DNA of 64,000 nt from JALZDI01 sp035557095 (GCA_035557095.1 DATMEB010000105.1:1-64000), one strand, 5' to 3'; counted from the first letter of the stretch, positions 1 to 9,178 are shown. The notes: a model not told the origin generated them from the sequence alone. Made by a program: numbers and translations.

Positions 1-374
1 CGGCCGAGGCCGCCGCGTACGCCGCGCTCTCCTACAGCCGTGAGCGCGAGCAGTTCGGCGGGCCGCTCACCGACCTCCCGACGGTTCGGGCGTCACTCTC
101 CACCCAGGTGGCGACGGTGCGCCGGCTCCTGCAGACAGCCCTCGACGGCACGAACGCCGACGACTCCGTGGCGAGGGCGGCCGCGCTCTCACCGATGCTG
201 GACGACGCCGTCGACGTCGTGGCCGATGCCGTGCAGTCGCACGGCGGATACGGCTACATGGTCGAGTACCGCGTGGAGGGCCTGCTGCGCGACCTGGTCT
301 CGCTGCGAGCGGCGTCGGGGGCGACGGAGGCCGCTCGGTGGGCGGCCGATGCGCTGGTCGAGGCCGGGGCATGA
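1..374 (+). CDS. Acyl-CoA dehydrogenase, C-terminal part (cut by window edge)
   Basis: This is the 3' end of an acyl-CoA dehydrogenase; about 124 residues are in the window, read from base 3. Enzymes of this flavin family oxidise an acyl-CoA at the alpha-beta bond and pass electrons to ETF. The family signature YSRERxQFG is at fragment residues 11-19 and a QSHGGYGY stretch is near residue 78; the C-terminal helical region ends normally. The TGA overlaps the ATG of the CoA-transferase gene by four bases, so it belongs to the chained run that ends at 7643. The substrate cannot be read from this fragment. Confidence 0.9.
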   Translation, partial: AEAAAYAALSYSREREQFGGPLTDLPTVRASLSTQVATVRRLLQTALDGTNADDSVARAAALSPMLDDAVDVVADAVQSHGGYGYMVEYRVEGLLRDLVSLRAASGATEAARWAADALVEAGA

Positions 375-1531
375 GCGCCGGCGTCCGTCCCCTCGCGGGC
401 ACGCGGGTCCTCGACTTCTCGACCCTGCTGCCGGGCCCCCTCGCGACGCTGCTGCTGGCCGAGGCGGGCGCCGAGGTGCTGCAGGTCGAACGGCCGCCGC
501 GCGGGGACGAGATGCGTGGCTACCAGCCGAGACTCGGCGCAGACTCCGCCAACTACACGCTCCTCAACCGCGGCAAGCGCAGTGCCGCCGTCGACCTCAA
601 GGATCCTGATGTCCGGGACCGCCTCCTCGAGCTCGTTGTCGACGTGGACGTACTCGTGGAGCAGTTCCGGCCCGGGGTGATGGACCGGCTCGGCCTCGGC
701 TACGACGACGTCAGGGCCGCGAACCCCGGCATCGTCTACTGCTCCATCACCGGGCACGGGCAGACCGGGCCGTCGGCCGGTAGAGCCGGCCACGACCTCA
801 CCTACCTGGCCGAGTCCGGCCTGCTCGGCAACGTCGTCGACGCCGACGGCGAACCGCACCTGCCGCACACCGTGATCGCCGACATCGCCGGCGGCACCTA
901 CCCCGCCGTACTCAACATCCTGCTCGCGCTGCACCAGCGGGCAACGACCGGCGAGGGTTGCCACCTCGACATCGGGATGACCCCGAACCTCGGCACGCTC
1001 GCGTACGGCTACCTGGCGACCCACGCGGGCAGCGGGTCCTGGCCGGTCCCCGGCGACGGCCTGCTCACCGGGGGCAGCCCGCGCTACCGCATCTACCGAA
1101 CGGCCGACGGCCGGCACGTCGCGGCCGCGCCGCTGGAGGAGCGGTTCTGGCAGCGCTTCTGCGACCTGGTCGGGCTGCCCGACGAGCTGCGCGCCGACGA
1201 GGGACGCGAGGGCGAGGTCATCGCAGCCGTCGCCGAGCGGGTGGCTGCGCAGACGGCCGACCACTGGCGGTCGCTGTTCGCCGAGGAGGACGTCTGCTGC
1301 AGCGTGGTCGCGACCTTCGACGAGGCCGCGCGCACCCAGGACCTGCGCACCGAGTCCGCGCACCGCGTCGTCGGCGACGGGTTCGACGTCGCGGCGCTGC
1401 CGGTGCCGGTGGCCGAGGGGTTCCGTGCACCGCCCGGTGCGCTTGGGTCGCCGCCGTTGCGCACCGGGCTGGACGCTCTCGCGTTCGCCGAGCCGAAGGC
1501 GCATCGCACCGGCGTCGCAGGTGCGTCATGA
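371..1531 (+). CDS. CaiB/BaiF family CoA transferase or acyl-CoA racemase
   Basis: A 386-residue class III CoA transferase. The N-terminal GTRVLDFSTLLPGP stretch (residues 10-23) and the GHDLTYL motif with the likely catalytic Asp near residue 142 are typical; GHDxxYL resembles the alpha-methylacyl-CoA racemase branch as much as true transferases. The start chosen is the ATG overlapping the upstream stop (ATGA); an upstream in-frame start at 338 would run into the preceding gene. With an acyl-CoA ligase and an acyl-CoA dehydrogenase in the same run it probably activates or epimerises the acid being degraded. Racemase versus transferase cannot be settled here. Confidence 0.88.
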   Translation: MSAGVRPLAGTRVLDFSTLLPGPLATLLLAEAGAEVLQVERPPRGDEMRGYQPRLGADSANYTLLNRGKRSAAVDLKDPDVRDRLLELVVDVDVLVEQFRPGVMDRLGLGYDDVRAANPGIVYCSITGHGQTGPSAGRAGHDLTYLAESGLLGNVVDADGEPHLPHTVIADIAGGTYPAVLNILLALHQRATTGEGCHLDIGMTPNLGTLAYGYLATHAGSGSWPVPGDGLLTGGSPRYRIYRTADGRHVAAAPLEERFWQRFCDLVGLPDELRADEGREGEVIAAVAERVAAQTADHWRSLFAEEDVCCSVVATFDEAARTQDLRTESAHRVVGDGFDVAALPVPVAEGFRAPPGALGSPPLRTGLDALAFAEPKAHRTGVAGAS

Positions 1532-2538
1532 GGGCGGCCGTCGTGAAGGAGTTCGGGCCTCCGGAGTCGCTGCAGCTCGCGGAGATGCCCGACCCCGAGG
1601 CCGGACCGGGGACAGTGGTCGTGGAGGTGACAGCCGCCGGTGTGAACTTCCCCGACGTCCTCGTGGTCGCCGGGACCTACCAGATCCTGCCGCCGCGCCC
1701 GTTCAGCCCGGGCAAGGAGGTCGCGGGCACCGTCCGCGCCGTCGGTGCCGGCGTGACCGGCCTGGCCGTGGGGGACCGAGTGCTTGCCCAGGTCGAGTAC
1801 GGCGGCTACGCCGAGTGCGTCGTCGTCTCCGCCTGTCAGGTCGTGCCCCTGCCCGACGAGGTCCCGGCGATCGAGGCCGCGGCGGTGGGTCTCACCGGTC
1901 TCACCGCGCATGTCGCGCTGCAGCGTCGTGCCCGCCTCCGACCCGGCGAGACCGTCCTCGTGACCGGCGCCGGGGGTGGCGTCGGGGCCGCCGGCGTACA
2001 GCTGGCGAAGGCCTGGGGTGCCACTGTGCTGGCCGTCGCCCGCGACGAGGAGCGGGCCGCGGTCGCGGCCGACCAGGGTGCCGATCACGTTCTCGTGGCC
2101 GGACCCATGCTGCGCGACGACGTCCGCCGGCTCACCGACGGGCGGGGCGCCGACGTGGTGCTGGAGACCGTCGGCGGCGACGTGTTCACCCAGGTCCTGC
2201 GGGCGACGGCCTGGGAGGGACGCGTCGTGGTCATCGGCTTCGCCTCCGGTGACCTGCCGACCGTCAAGGCGGGACTGCTGCTGGTCAAGAACATCGGCGT
2301 GCTCGGCCTGCAGGTCAGCGACTACCGCGACCGCGAGCCCGAGACCGTGCGCGACGCCCTTGCCGAGCTGCTCGCCCTGCGGGCCGCCGGCCGGTACTCG
2401 GTGCCGGTCGCGCGCACCTACCCCCTGGCCGAGGCCGGGGCCGCCCTGGCCGACGTGCAGCGGGGAGGCCTCACCGGTCGCGTCGTCCTCACCTGCACGC
2501 GCTCGGCGACCGCTCCCGAGGGAGGAGACCCGTCGTGA
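1528..2538 (+). CDS. NADPH:quinone oxidoreductase-like MDR protein (zinc-free)
   Basis: A 336-residue medium-chain dehydrogenase/reductase of the quinone oxidoreductase branch. It has the GroES-like N-terminal half (AAGVNFPDVLVVAGTY) and the Rossmann half with the glycine-rich GAGGGVG; the cysteines that bind structural zinc in alcohol dehydrogenases are absent. Such enzymes reduce quinones or the double bond of enones and some enoyl-CoAs with NADPH. The ATG overlaps the previous stop and the end overlaps the next GTG, both by four bases. In this operon an enoyl reductase role is as plausible as quinone reduction. Confidence 0.85.
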   Translation: MRAAVVKEFGPPESLQLAEMPDPEAGPGTVVVEVTAAGVNFPDVLVVAGTYQILPPRPFSPGKEVAGTVRAVGAGVTGLAVGDRVLAQVEYGGYAECVVVSACQVVPLPDEVPAIEAAAVGLTGLTAHVALQRRARLRPGETVLVTGAGGGVGAAGVQLAKAWGATVLAVARDEERAAVAADQGADHVLVAGPMLRDDVRRLTDGRGADVVLETVGGDVFTQVLRATAWEGRVVVIGFASGDLPTVKAGLLLVKNIGVLGLQVSDYRDREPETVRDALAELLALRAAGRYSVPVARTYPLAEAGAALADVQRGGLTGRVVLTCTRSATAPEGGDPS

Positions 2539-4196
2539 CCCACCCGCCGACCACCGCGCCGCCGTCGCAGCACCCGGGCATCCGCCCGGACAGTCGCCTG
2601 ACCGAGGCCCTCGTGGAGGAGTACACCGCCGACGGGGCATGGAAAGCGCACACCCTGCGTTCGCTGCTGACCGACGCAGCCGCACTGCACCCGCATCGTG
2701 TCGCCGCCGTGGACCGCAGCACGGCCGCGCCGAACGCCGGCCGGCTCACCTACGCCGAGCTCGACGACCGGGCGCATCGCTACGCCTTCGGTCTGTACGC
2801 GCTGGGTGTCCGGCCCGGCGACACCGTGTCGGTGATGCTCCCCAACCGGTCCGACTTCGCGGCGCTGATCTTCGCGATCAACGAGGTCGGTGCCGTCTAC
2901 AACGGCATCCCGGCCGCGTACGGCGAGCGCGAGGTCGAGGTCATCCTGCGTCGCACCCGCGCACGGGTCGTCGTCGTCACCGAGCGGTTCGGGAGCAACC
3001 GCCCCCTCGATCTCGTCCAGCGCCTCCGCCCGGGCCTGCCCGACCTGCAGCACGTCGTCGTCGCCGAGGGCGAGGGTGGCACGACGACGCTGTCGTCGCT
3101 GCTCGACGCACCGGAGGTCGACCTGCCCGACGTCGACCCGCGCGCGCTCTGCCACGTCGGCTTCACCTCCGGTACCACGGGTGAGCCCAAGGGCGTCATG
3201 AACACCCACCAGACCCTGCGGGCGGTGCTGGACGGCTGGGTGGCGCAACAGGGCCGGGAGTCTCTCGGCGACCACGTGGTCAACCTCATCGCCTCCCCGG
3301 TCGGTCACCACACCGGCTTCCTGTGGGGAGTGCTGCTGACCACACTGGTTCGCGGCACTGCCGTCTACCTCGACCGCTGGGTGCCCGAGCAGGTCCCGCC
3401 GGTGGTCCGCGAGGAGCAGGTGACGACGATGTTCTCGGCGCCGACCTTCCTGCAGGACCTGATGCAGACCGACCTCGTCGACGACGAGCACTGCCCGTTG
3501 CGCACCGTCGTGCTCGCCGGTGGCCCGGTTCCGCGCACGCTGCCCGCCACCGCGGGCGAGACCTTCGGCTGCTACGTCTGCCCCGCGTGGGGGATGACCG
3601 AGCTCGGGATCGGCATCTCCTGTTCGCCGCACCTGTCGCCCGGGGCGACCGCCACCGACGGGGTACCGGTTCCGTGGACCGAGGTGCGGGTGGTCGGTCC
3701 GGACGGCACGGAGGCCGCCGCCGACGTGGTGGGGAGTCTGCAGATCCGCGGTCCTGGCCTGTTCCTCGGCTACCTCGAGCTTCCGGAGGCCACCGCGGCC
3801 GAGATCGGACCGGACGGCTGGTTCACGACCGGCGACACCGCCCGGTGGACGAGCCACGGCCACGTACTGCTCGAAGGACGCACCAAGGACATCGTCATCC
3901 GCGGAGGCGAGAACATCCCCGTCACGGTCGTCGAGAGCCTGCTCTACCAGCACCCGGAGGTCCTCGAGGCCGCGGTCGTCGGCGTACCCGACCCACGGCT
4001 GGGTGAGCGTGCCTGTGCCGTTGTGGTGCCCACCGGCGACGTGGTGCCCACCCTCGCCGAGCTCTGCGACTTCCTCGTGACCCAGGGGCTCTCCCGGCAC
4101 TTCCTGCCCGAACGCGTCGAGGTCGTCGACGCCCTGCCCAAGACCCCGAGCGGCAAGATCCGCAAGGTCGAGCTGCGAGAGAGGTACGCCCCTTGA
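2535..4196 (+). CDS. AMP-forming acyl-CoA ligase
   Basis: A 553-residue member of the adenylate-forming ANL superfamily, which couples a carboxylic acid to coenzyme A through an acyl-AMP. The P-loop TSGTTGEPKG is near residue 214, the GWFTTGD motif near residue 433, and the C-terminal KTPSGKIRK carries the catalytic lysine. Length is normal for medium/long-chain or aryl-CoA ligases. It starts with a GTG inside the previous stop (GTGA) and ends in a TTGA overlap with the next gene. It is the likely entry step for the acid handled by this operon; whether that acid is aliphatic or aromatic is not visible. Confidence 0.9.
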   Translation: MTHPPTTAPPSQHPGIRPDSRLTEALVEEYTADGAWKAHTLRSLLTDAAALHPHRVAAVDRSTAAPNAGRLTYAELDDRAHRYAFGLYALGVRPGDTVSVMLPNRSDFAALIFAINEVGAVYNGIPAAYGEREVEVILRRTRARVVVVTERFGSNRPLDLVQRLRPGLPDLQHVVVAEGEGGTTTLSSLLDAPEVDLPDVDPRALCHVGFTSGTTGEPKGVMNTHQTLRAVLDGWVAQQGRESLGDHVVNLIASPVGHHTGFLWGVLLTTLVRGTAVYLDRWVPEQVPPVVREEQVTTMFSAPTFLQDLMQTDLVDDEHCPLRTVVLAGGPVPRTLPATAGETFGCYVCPAWGMTELGIGISCSPHLSPGATATDGVPVPWTEVRVVGPDGTEAAADVVGSLQIRGPGLFLGYLELPEATAAEIGPDGWFTTGDTARWTSHGHVLLEGRTKDIVIRGGENIPVTVVESLLYQHPEVLEAAVVGVPDPRLGERACAVVVPTGDVVPTLAELCDFLVTQGLSRHFLPERVEVVDALPKTPSGKIRKVELRERYAP

Positions 4197-5134
4197 GCAC
4201 GTTGTTCGTCGGCGTCGGCCGGATGGGTGCTCCCATGGCGCGGCTGCACTCCGCTGTGCACGAGACCGTCCTGCTCGACAGCGACCCGTCGGTCGCCGAC
4301 GCCCTCGGCGAGGAGATCGGCTGCGCCGTCGCGGCCGATGTCGGCTCGGTCCCCGATGCGGTCGACACCGTCATCCTCATGCTGCCCAGCAGCGCGGTGG
4401 TCGAGACCGTCCTGCTGGACGAGGGGCTGCTGGCACGGGTGCCCACCGGTGGGCTCGTCATCGACATGGGGTCGTCGGTTCCAGCCAGCACGCGCCGGCT
4501 GTCCGCCGCGGCGGCCGAGCGCCGCGTCGGCTACGTCGACGCCCCCGTCTCCGGCGGTGTCTCCAAGGCCACGACGGGCCAGCTGACGATCATCGTCGGC
4601 GGCGAGACCGACGAGGTCGAACGCGCCCGGCCGCATCTGGAGCCCCTTGGCTCGACCGTGCACCACGTCGGACCGTCGGGGGCGGGCCACGCCGCGAAGG
4701 CGCTCAACAACCTGGCGTCCGCCTCCAACCTGGCCGCCGCCGCGGAGGTCCTCACCGTCGCGCGCTCCTTCGGCATCACCCCCGAGGCGATGGTGGAGGT
4801 GCTCAACAGCTCCACCGGACGGTCGCAGGCCAGCGAGGTGAAGTACCCCCGGCACGTCCTCACCGGGGCGTGGGACTCCGGGTTCGCGATGGACCTGATG
4901 ATCAAGGACCTCGACATCGCCCTCGAGCTGGCCCGCGACGAGGGCGCGACCACACCGGTCACGACGTCGGCCCGCGATGCCGCCGTGCGGGCCCGCGAGG
5001 CCCTCGGTGGCGCCGGTCTGGACCACACCGAGGTGGCGCGCTGGTACGAGGGCGTCAACGATGCCTCGTTGCGCGCCCATGACCACGACAGCGGGGATCC
5101 CGGCGAGCCCCGCAACGATGAGGAGAGCCGATGA
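4193..5134 (+). CDS. NAD(P)-dependent beta-hydroxyacid dehydrogenase (HIBADH/TSR family)
   Basis: A 313-residue beta-hydroxyacid dehydrogenase, related to 3-hydroxyisobutyrate dehydrogenase and tartronate semialdehyde reductase. The Rossmann motif GVGRMGAP is at residues 5-12, the substrate loop DAPVSGGVSKA is near residue 117, and the catalytic Lys lies in GHAAKALNN. The start is TTG in a TTGA overlap with the ligase. A related protein is encoded at 20449-21273, but the two are not close duplicates. It probably oxidises a beta-hydroxy acid intermediate of this pathway. Confidence 0.85.
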   Translation: MSTLFVGVGRMGAPMARLHSAVHETVLLDSDPSVADALGEEIGCAVAADVGSVPDAVDTVILMLPSSAVVETVLLDEGLLARVPTGGLVIDMGSSVPASTRRLSAAAAERRVGYVDAPVSGGVSKATTGQLTIIVGGETDEVERARPHLEPLGSTVHHVGPSGAGHAAKALNNLASASNLAAAAEVLTVARSFGITPEAMVEVLNSSTGRSQASEVKYPRHVLTGAWDSGFAMDLMIKDLDIALELARDEGATTPVTTSARDAAVRAREALGGAGLDHTEVARWYEGVNDASLRAHDHDSGDPGEPRNDEESR

Positions 5135-5547
5135 GCGAGCAGGCGCAGCAGTACGTCGACGACATGGCGCGCAGCCGTGGGTACGTCCTCGACTACCACA
5201 AGGTGATGGCCAAGCACGACTTTCCCGTGCTGCAGGCCGCCAACGGGCTGGTCAGCGCCGCCTATCTCGAGCAGCGCTCGCTGGACCGGCGTACCAAGGA
5301 GCTGCTGTTCATCCTCAGCCTCACCGTCATGCGCGCGTCGAAGGGGCACATCCAGAGCCACATCCGCGTCGCGCTCGACCTCGGCGTCACGCCCCAGGAG
5401 ATCCTCGAGGCCATTGAGATCGCCCTGCCCGAGGCCGGCATCGTCGCCTTCCAGACCGGCTTCGACGCCTGGTGCGAGGTCGTGGGTGCGGACGGCCTCG
5501 AACCTACGGTGACGGTGCACGAAGGCGGCAGCGGCGGGTCGTCGTGA
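5131..5547 (+). CDS. Carboxymuconolactone decarboxylase-like protein
   Basis: A 138-residue all-helical CMD/AhpD-fold protein. The conserved helix carries GHIQSHIRVAL, then LGVTPQEILEAIEIALPEAG. There is no CxxC pair, so it is not an AhpD-type peroxidase and is nearer the decarboxylase branch. Its ATG overlaps the preceding stop and its end overlaps the next GTG. In catabolic operons these proteins either decarboxylate a lactone or have no proven role; with a metallohydrolase next to it, a lactone step is possible but is inference. Confidence 0.8.
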   Translation: MSEQAQQYVDDMARSRGYVLDYHKVMAKHDFPVLQAANGLVSAAYLEQRSLDRRTKELLFILSLTVMRASKGHIQSHIRVALDLGVTPQEILEAIEIALPEAGIVAFQTGFDAWCEVVGADGLEPTVTVHEGGSGGSS

Positions 5548-6389
5548 CCGATCCGGCCGGTGTCGTCCGCGACGACCCCCGCCGGCGCGACCTCTACGAG
5601 CTCGTGGTCGTGCGGCACGGCACCCGCGAGGCCCGGCGCAGCGAGGTCTTCCTCAACTACGCCCAGTACGGCGAGCCCGACGGCCCGTTCGTCGTCGACT
5701 ACTACCTGTGGGTGCTGCGTAGCCACACCCATACCGTGCTGGTCGACACCGGGTACGCCCGCGGCCCCGCCGAGGCACGAGGCCGGCAGGTGCTGGTGGA
5801 GCCGGCCGAGGCCTACCGAGCCCTCGGTGTCGACACCGACACCGAGCTGTCGATCGTCGTCACGCACGCCCACTACGACCACATCGGCAACGTCGACCTC
5901 TTCCCCAACGCCACCGTCATCGCCAGTGCCGCCGAGGTCGACTTCTGGTCCAGCCCGGTCTCGCTCAAGCCGCTCCTCGGCCACTTCACCGAGCCGGAGG
6001 AGATCGCGGCTCTCTCACGGGTCGACGCGGAGGGCAGGCTGCGCCGGTTCTCCGGCTCGACGGAAGTCGCCCCCGGCGTGGTCGTCACCGAGGTCGGTGG
6101 CCACACCCCCGGGCAGAGCATGGTGACCGCACCGACGTCCGCGGGCACGGTCCTGCTCACGTCCGACGCCGTCCACTTCACCGAGGAGCTGGACAGGGAC
6201 ATGCCCTTCGTCGCGGTCACCGATCTCCCCGCCATGTACCAAGGTCTGCAGAACGTCCGCGACCTCGTCGCCGCCGGGGAGGTCGACCACGTGGTCACCG
6301 GCCACACCGCCGGCGTACTCGACGAGCTCGAGCCGTGGAACGACGACCTCGCCGGCGTGGCCGGGGTCATCGGGAGGCTGGAGCGGTGA
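5544..6389 (+). CDS. Metallo-beta-lactamase-fold hydrolase, AHL-lactonase-like
   Basis: A 281-residue MBL-fold hydrolase with the metal-binding THAHYDHIGN motif near residue 109, GHTPGQSM near residue 189 and a third histidine in VTGHTAG near the C-terminus. This layout is shared with N-acyl-homoserine lactone lactonases, but many catabolic lactonases look the same. The GTG start lies within the upstream stop; an earlier in-frame start would sit inside the CMD-like gene. Given its neighbours it more likely opens a pathway lactone or hydrolyses a thioester than quenches signalling. Confidence 0.82.
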   Translation: MTDPAGVVRDDPRRRDLYELVVVRHGTREARRSEVFLNYAQYGEPDGPFVVDYYLWVLRSHTHTVLVDTGYARGPAEARGRQVLVEPAEAYRALGVDTDTELSIVVTHAHYDHIGNVDLFPNATVIASAAEVDFWSSPVSLKPLLGHFTEPEEIAALSRVDAEGRLRRFSGSTEVAPGVVVTEVGGHTPGQSMVTAPTSAGTVLLTSDAVHFTEELDRDMPFVAVTDLPAMYQGLQNVRDLVAAGEVDHVVTGHTAGVLDELEPWNDDLAGVAGVIGRLER

Positions 6390-6772
6390 TCTCCCGCGCC
6401 TGGCTGGACGAGTGGGCCGCTGCGGTGGCGCGGGACGCCGAGAACGCGCACATCGGCCGGTTCACCGACGTCACGGTGCGGGTCGTCGACGACAACGGCG
6501 CCGACGTCGTACTCCACTACGACCACGGGCGGGTGCAGGTCGAGGACGCGCCGGAGGCCGAGCACCGTGCCTTCGACGCCGACCTGGTGCTGCGCGGGCC
6601 GGCGTCGGCCTGGGCGGAGCTGGTCGACCCCGAGCCGGCGCCCCGGCGCCACGACCTGCTCTCGCTGACGAAGGCGGCCGACGGGATCGAGGTAGTGCGT
6701 GGCCGCGAGCACCTGCTGCGACATCTGCGGGTGCTGACCCGGCTGGTCGAGATCGGGCGGGTCCATGGCTGA
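6386..6772 (+). CDS. Small SCP2-like protein of unknown function
   Basis: A 128-residue soluble protein, not confidently assigned. The pattern of a beta strand pair (VTVRVVDDNGADVVLHYDHG), a DADLVLRGPASAW segment and a C-terminal helix resembles sterol-carrier-protein-2 domains, which bind hydrophobic ligands or acyl-CoAs; this is judged from the pattern only. The GTG start overlaps the previous stop by four bases and its end overlaps the hydrolase gene by eight, so it is translated as part of the operon. It may shuttle the acyl-CoA substrate. Confidence 0.6.
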   Translation: MISRAWLDEWAAAVARDAENAHIGRFTDVTVRVVDDNGADVVLHYDHGRVQVEDAPEAEHRAFDADLVLRGPASAWAELVDPEPAPRRHDLLSLTKAADGIEVVRGREHLLRHLRVLTRLVEIGRVHG

Positions 6773-7643
6773 GCCCGTCATCGAGGACGTCGTCGGCCGC
6801 TACCTCCACGTGGCGTCGTCGGGGGAGCAGCACCGGGTGTACTTCGAGGAGGCCGGGTCGGGGCCGCCGCTGCTCGCCCTGCACACCGCGGGATCCGACA
6901 GCCGCCAGTTCCGGCACCTGCTCGCCGACGACGAGGTGACGTCTCGGCACCGGGTCGTCGCCTTCGACCTCCCCCGGCACGGCCGCTCCCTGCCCCCGGA
7001 CCGGTGGTGGGAGCGGGAGTACCTGCTCACCACGGACCGCTACGTCGCCGTCGTCGAGGACGTCAGCGATGCCCTCGGGCTCGAGCGCCCGATCGTGCTC
7101 GGCTGCTCGATGGCGGGATCGCTGGTCATGGAGCTCGCCCGGCGATCGCCCGATCGGTGGGGCGGTGTCATCGGGCTGTCGGGCGGCCTGCACGTCGAGG
7201 GCCGGTTCGCCGACTGGTCGCTGTGGCCCGACCTGAACGCACAGCAGGTGGTGGCGTCGTGGACGGCGAGCCTGATGTCGCCGCACAGCCCCGAGGCTTC
7301 GCGCCGCGAGGTCTGGTGGACGTACAGCCAGGGCGGGCCGGGCGTGTACCGGGGGGACACCTACTTCTACTCCGAGGACCTGGACCTGCGCGAGACCGCG
7401 GGGACCATCGACACCGCGCGCTGCCCGGTGGTGCTGCTCACCGGCGAGTACGACCACGCCTGCACTCCCGACGACACCGCCGCCGCGATCGCGGCCATCC
7501 CCGGCGCAACAGGCGGGACGATGACCGGCATCGGGCACTTCCCGATGGCGGAGAACTACCCGCTGTTCCGCACGCATCTCCTACCGGTGCTCGAGGAGCT
7601 GCGGGGGTCGCGTGACGACCATGGGTCCCTGCGACAGCCGTGA
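6765..7643 (+). CDS. Alpha/beta hydrolase
   Basis: A 292-residue alpha/beta-hydrolase-fold enzyme. The nucleophile elbow GCSMAG is near residue 112, an acidic residue sits in LTGEYDH near residue 229, and the catalytic His in GIGHFPMAENYP near residue 255. Residues FDLPRHGRS follow the pattern of C-C bond (meta-cleavage product) and ester hydrolases. It is the last gene of the chained operon that begins before the window; a 161-base gap follows. The substrate is unknown; a C-C hydrolase acting on a ring-cleavage product is one possibility. Confidence 0.85.
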   Translation: MAEPVIEDVVGRYLHVASSGEQHRVYFEEAGSGPPLLALHTAGSDSRQFRHLLADDEVTSRHRVVAFDLPRHGRSLPPDRWWEREYLLTTDRYVAVVEDVSDALGLERPIVLGCSMAGSLVMELARRSPDRWGGVIGLSGGLHVEGRFADWSLWPDLNAQQVVASWTASLMSPHSPEASRREVWWTYSQGGPGVYRGDTYFYSEDLDLRETAGTIDTARCPVVLLTGEYDHACTPDDTAAAIAAIPGATGGTMTGIGHFPMAENYPLFRTHLLPVLEELRGSRDDHGSLRQP

Positions 7644-7650
7644 ACGACAT

Positions 7651-7673
7651 ATGACGTAGGTGCTCTCCGTCAT
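7651..7673. promoter_or_regulatory. Inverted repeat upstream of the MHS transporter gene
   Basis: ATGACG at 7651-7656 and CGTCAT at 7668-7673 form six-base arms around an 11-base spacer in the gap before the transporter gene. The spacing suits a dimeric repressor covering two turns. No regulator of the flanking genes is obvious, so this is a candidate operator only. Confidence 0.35.
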
Positions 7674-7804
7674 TAGCGAGTTAACCGCGTGATGCCCGGG
7701 GGCTAGCGTCGAGCCGCATGCGCACGGGGTAAGAGTCTCCCCGCCCGGGTGAAGGGTGAGTCTCCCGGTCCCGCGCATCGCGGGAACGCGCAGAAGGAGC
7801 GGAC

Positions 7805-9178
7805 ATGTCCAGTCCGGAGACCACCTCGGCCGTCCCCCCGGCACGTCACAGCCCGGGCAGGGTAGCCTTCGCGAGCTTCATCGGCACCACGATCGAGTGG
7901 TACGACTTCTTCATCTACGGAATCGCCGCCACGCTGGTGTTCCGCACGGAGTTCTTCCCGGGGTTCTCCGAGCTCGGCGGCACGCTGGCCGCGTTGTCCA
8001 CCTTCGCGGTCGGCTTCGTGGCCCGGCCCGTGGGCGGCGTCGTCATGGGTCACTTCGGGGACCGTGTCGGGCGCAAGTCGATGCTCGTGGTCTCGCTGCT
8101 GACCATGGGGCTCGCCACGACGCTGATCGGCGTTCTGCCTACCTACGACAGCATCGGGATCTGGGCGCCCGTGCTGCTCGTGGTCCTCCGGCTGGCGCAG
8201 GGCGTGGGCGTCGGCGGGGAGTGGGGCGGCGCGGTGCTCATGTCCATCGAGCACGCACCCCGGCACCGCCGGTCTCTGTACGGCTGCCTGCCTCAGCTCG
8301 GCCTGCCCACCGGCATCTTCGTCTCTCAGCTGGTCTTCCTGCTGATGAGCTCCAGCATGTCCCCGGAGAGCTTCGTCTCCTGGGGCTGGCGGATCCCGTT
8401 CCTCATCAGCGCGGTCCTGATCGTCGTCGGTCTGGCCATCCGCCTCACGATCGAGGAGAGCATCGACTTCCAGCGCGTCCGGCAGATCGGTGCGATCGCG
8501 AAGACCCCACTGGTCGACGTGTTCCAGACGTCGTGGCGGCAGCTGACGGTCGGTGGCCTCGCCTCGATCGCCTCACCGGCGATCGGCTACTTCTGGTCGG
8601 TGTCGATGATCGCGTACGGCACGTCGACGCTCCAGCTGTCCACCACGACGATGCTGTACATCGTGGTCGGGCTCAGCGTCCCGCAGATCGCCATGCTGCT
8701 GCTCGCAGGCGCCGCCGGCGACCGCTTCGACCGCAAGCCCACCTTCGTGGTCGGTGCGGCGCTGGCTGTCGTCTGGGCGTTCCCCATGTTCGCGCTCATC
8801 GACACCGCCCAGGTCCTGTGGGTCGTCGTCGGGCTGGTGCCGATCATCGCCGCCAACGCCATCATGGCCGGCGCGCAGCCCGCCCTCCTCACCGAGATGT
8901 TCCCGACCCAGCTTCGCTACAGCGGTGCGTCGATCTGCTACCAGTTCGGGTCGATCGTCGGGGGCGGGATCGTGCCCCTGCTCACCACGGCCCTGCTCGC
9001 CCGGTTCGGGACGTCCAGCGCGGTCGCGCTGCTGATCGCCGGCGTCTCGGTGGTGAGCCTGGCCGCGATCCTTCCCGCCAGCCGCGCGTTCCTCCGGGCC
9101 GGCGCGCGCGCTGACGCGGGCGAGGACCACTCGAGGGATCTCTCCCTGGACCAGAAGGCCGACAAGACGTTCAGCTGA
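7805..9178 (+). CDS. MFS transporter, metabolite:H+ symporter (MHS) family
   Basis: A 457-residue membrane protein with about 12 membrane segments. The N-terminal GTTIEWYDFFIYG motif (residues 27-39) and the loop GHFGDRVGRKS are hallmarks of the MHS family (ProP, KgtP, ShiA), which imports organic acids and other metabolites with protons. The ATG has a good Shine-Dalgarno sequence (GAAGGAG) eight bases upstream, so it starts a new transcript or cistron after the gap. It likely imports an acid used by the neighbouring operon. Confidence 0.9.
   Translation: MSSPETTSAVPPARHSPGRVAFASFIGTTIEWYDFFIYGIAATLVFRTEFFPGFSELGGTLAALSTFAVGFVARPVGGVVMGHFGDRVGRKSMLVVSLLTMGLATTLIGVLPTYDSIGIWAPVLLVVLRLAQGVGVGGEWGGAVLMSIEHAPRHRRSLYGCLPQLGLPTGIFVSQLVFLLMSSSMSPESFVSWGWRIPFLISAVLIVVGLAIRLTIEESIDFQRVRQIGAIAKTPLVDVFQTSWRQLTVGGLASIASPAIGYFWSVSMIAYGTSTLQLSTTTMLYIVVGLSVPQIAMLLLAGAAGDRFDRKPTFVVGAALAVVWAFPMFALIDTAQVLWVVVGLVPIIAANAIMAGAQPALLTEMFPTQLRYSGASICYQFGSIVGGGIVPLLTTALLARFGTSSAVALLIAGVSVVSLAAILPASRAFLRAGARADAGEDHSRDLSLDQKADKTFS

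Noticed and set aside
254..1504. Minus-strand frame of 416 codons over the CoA transferase
   Set aside because: Shadow; no family pattern, low-complexity composition.
2418..4100. Minus-strand frame of 560 codons over the acyl-CoA ligase
   Set aside because: Shadow of a gene with all ligase motifs on the plus strand.
5544..6389. Quorum-quenching lactonase
   Set aside because: The MBL motifs alone do not show it; the gene is locked into a catabolic operon, so a pathway hydrolase is more likely.
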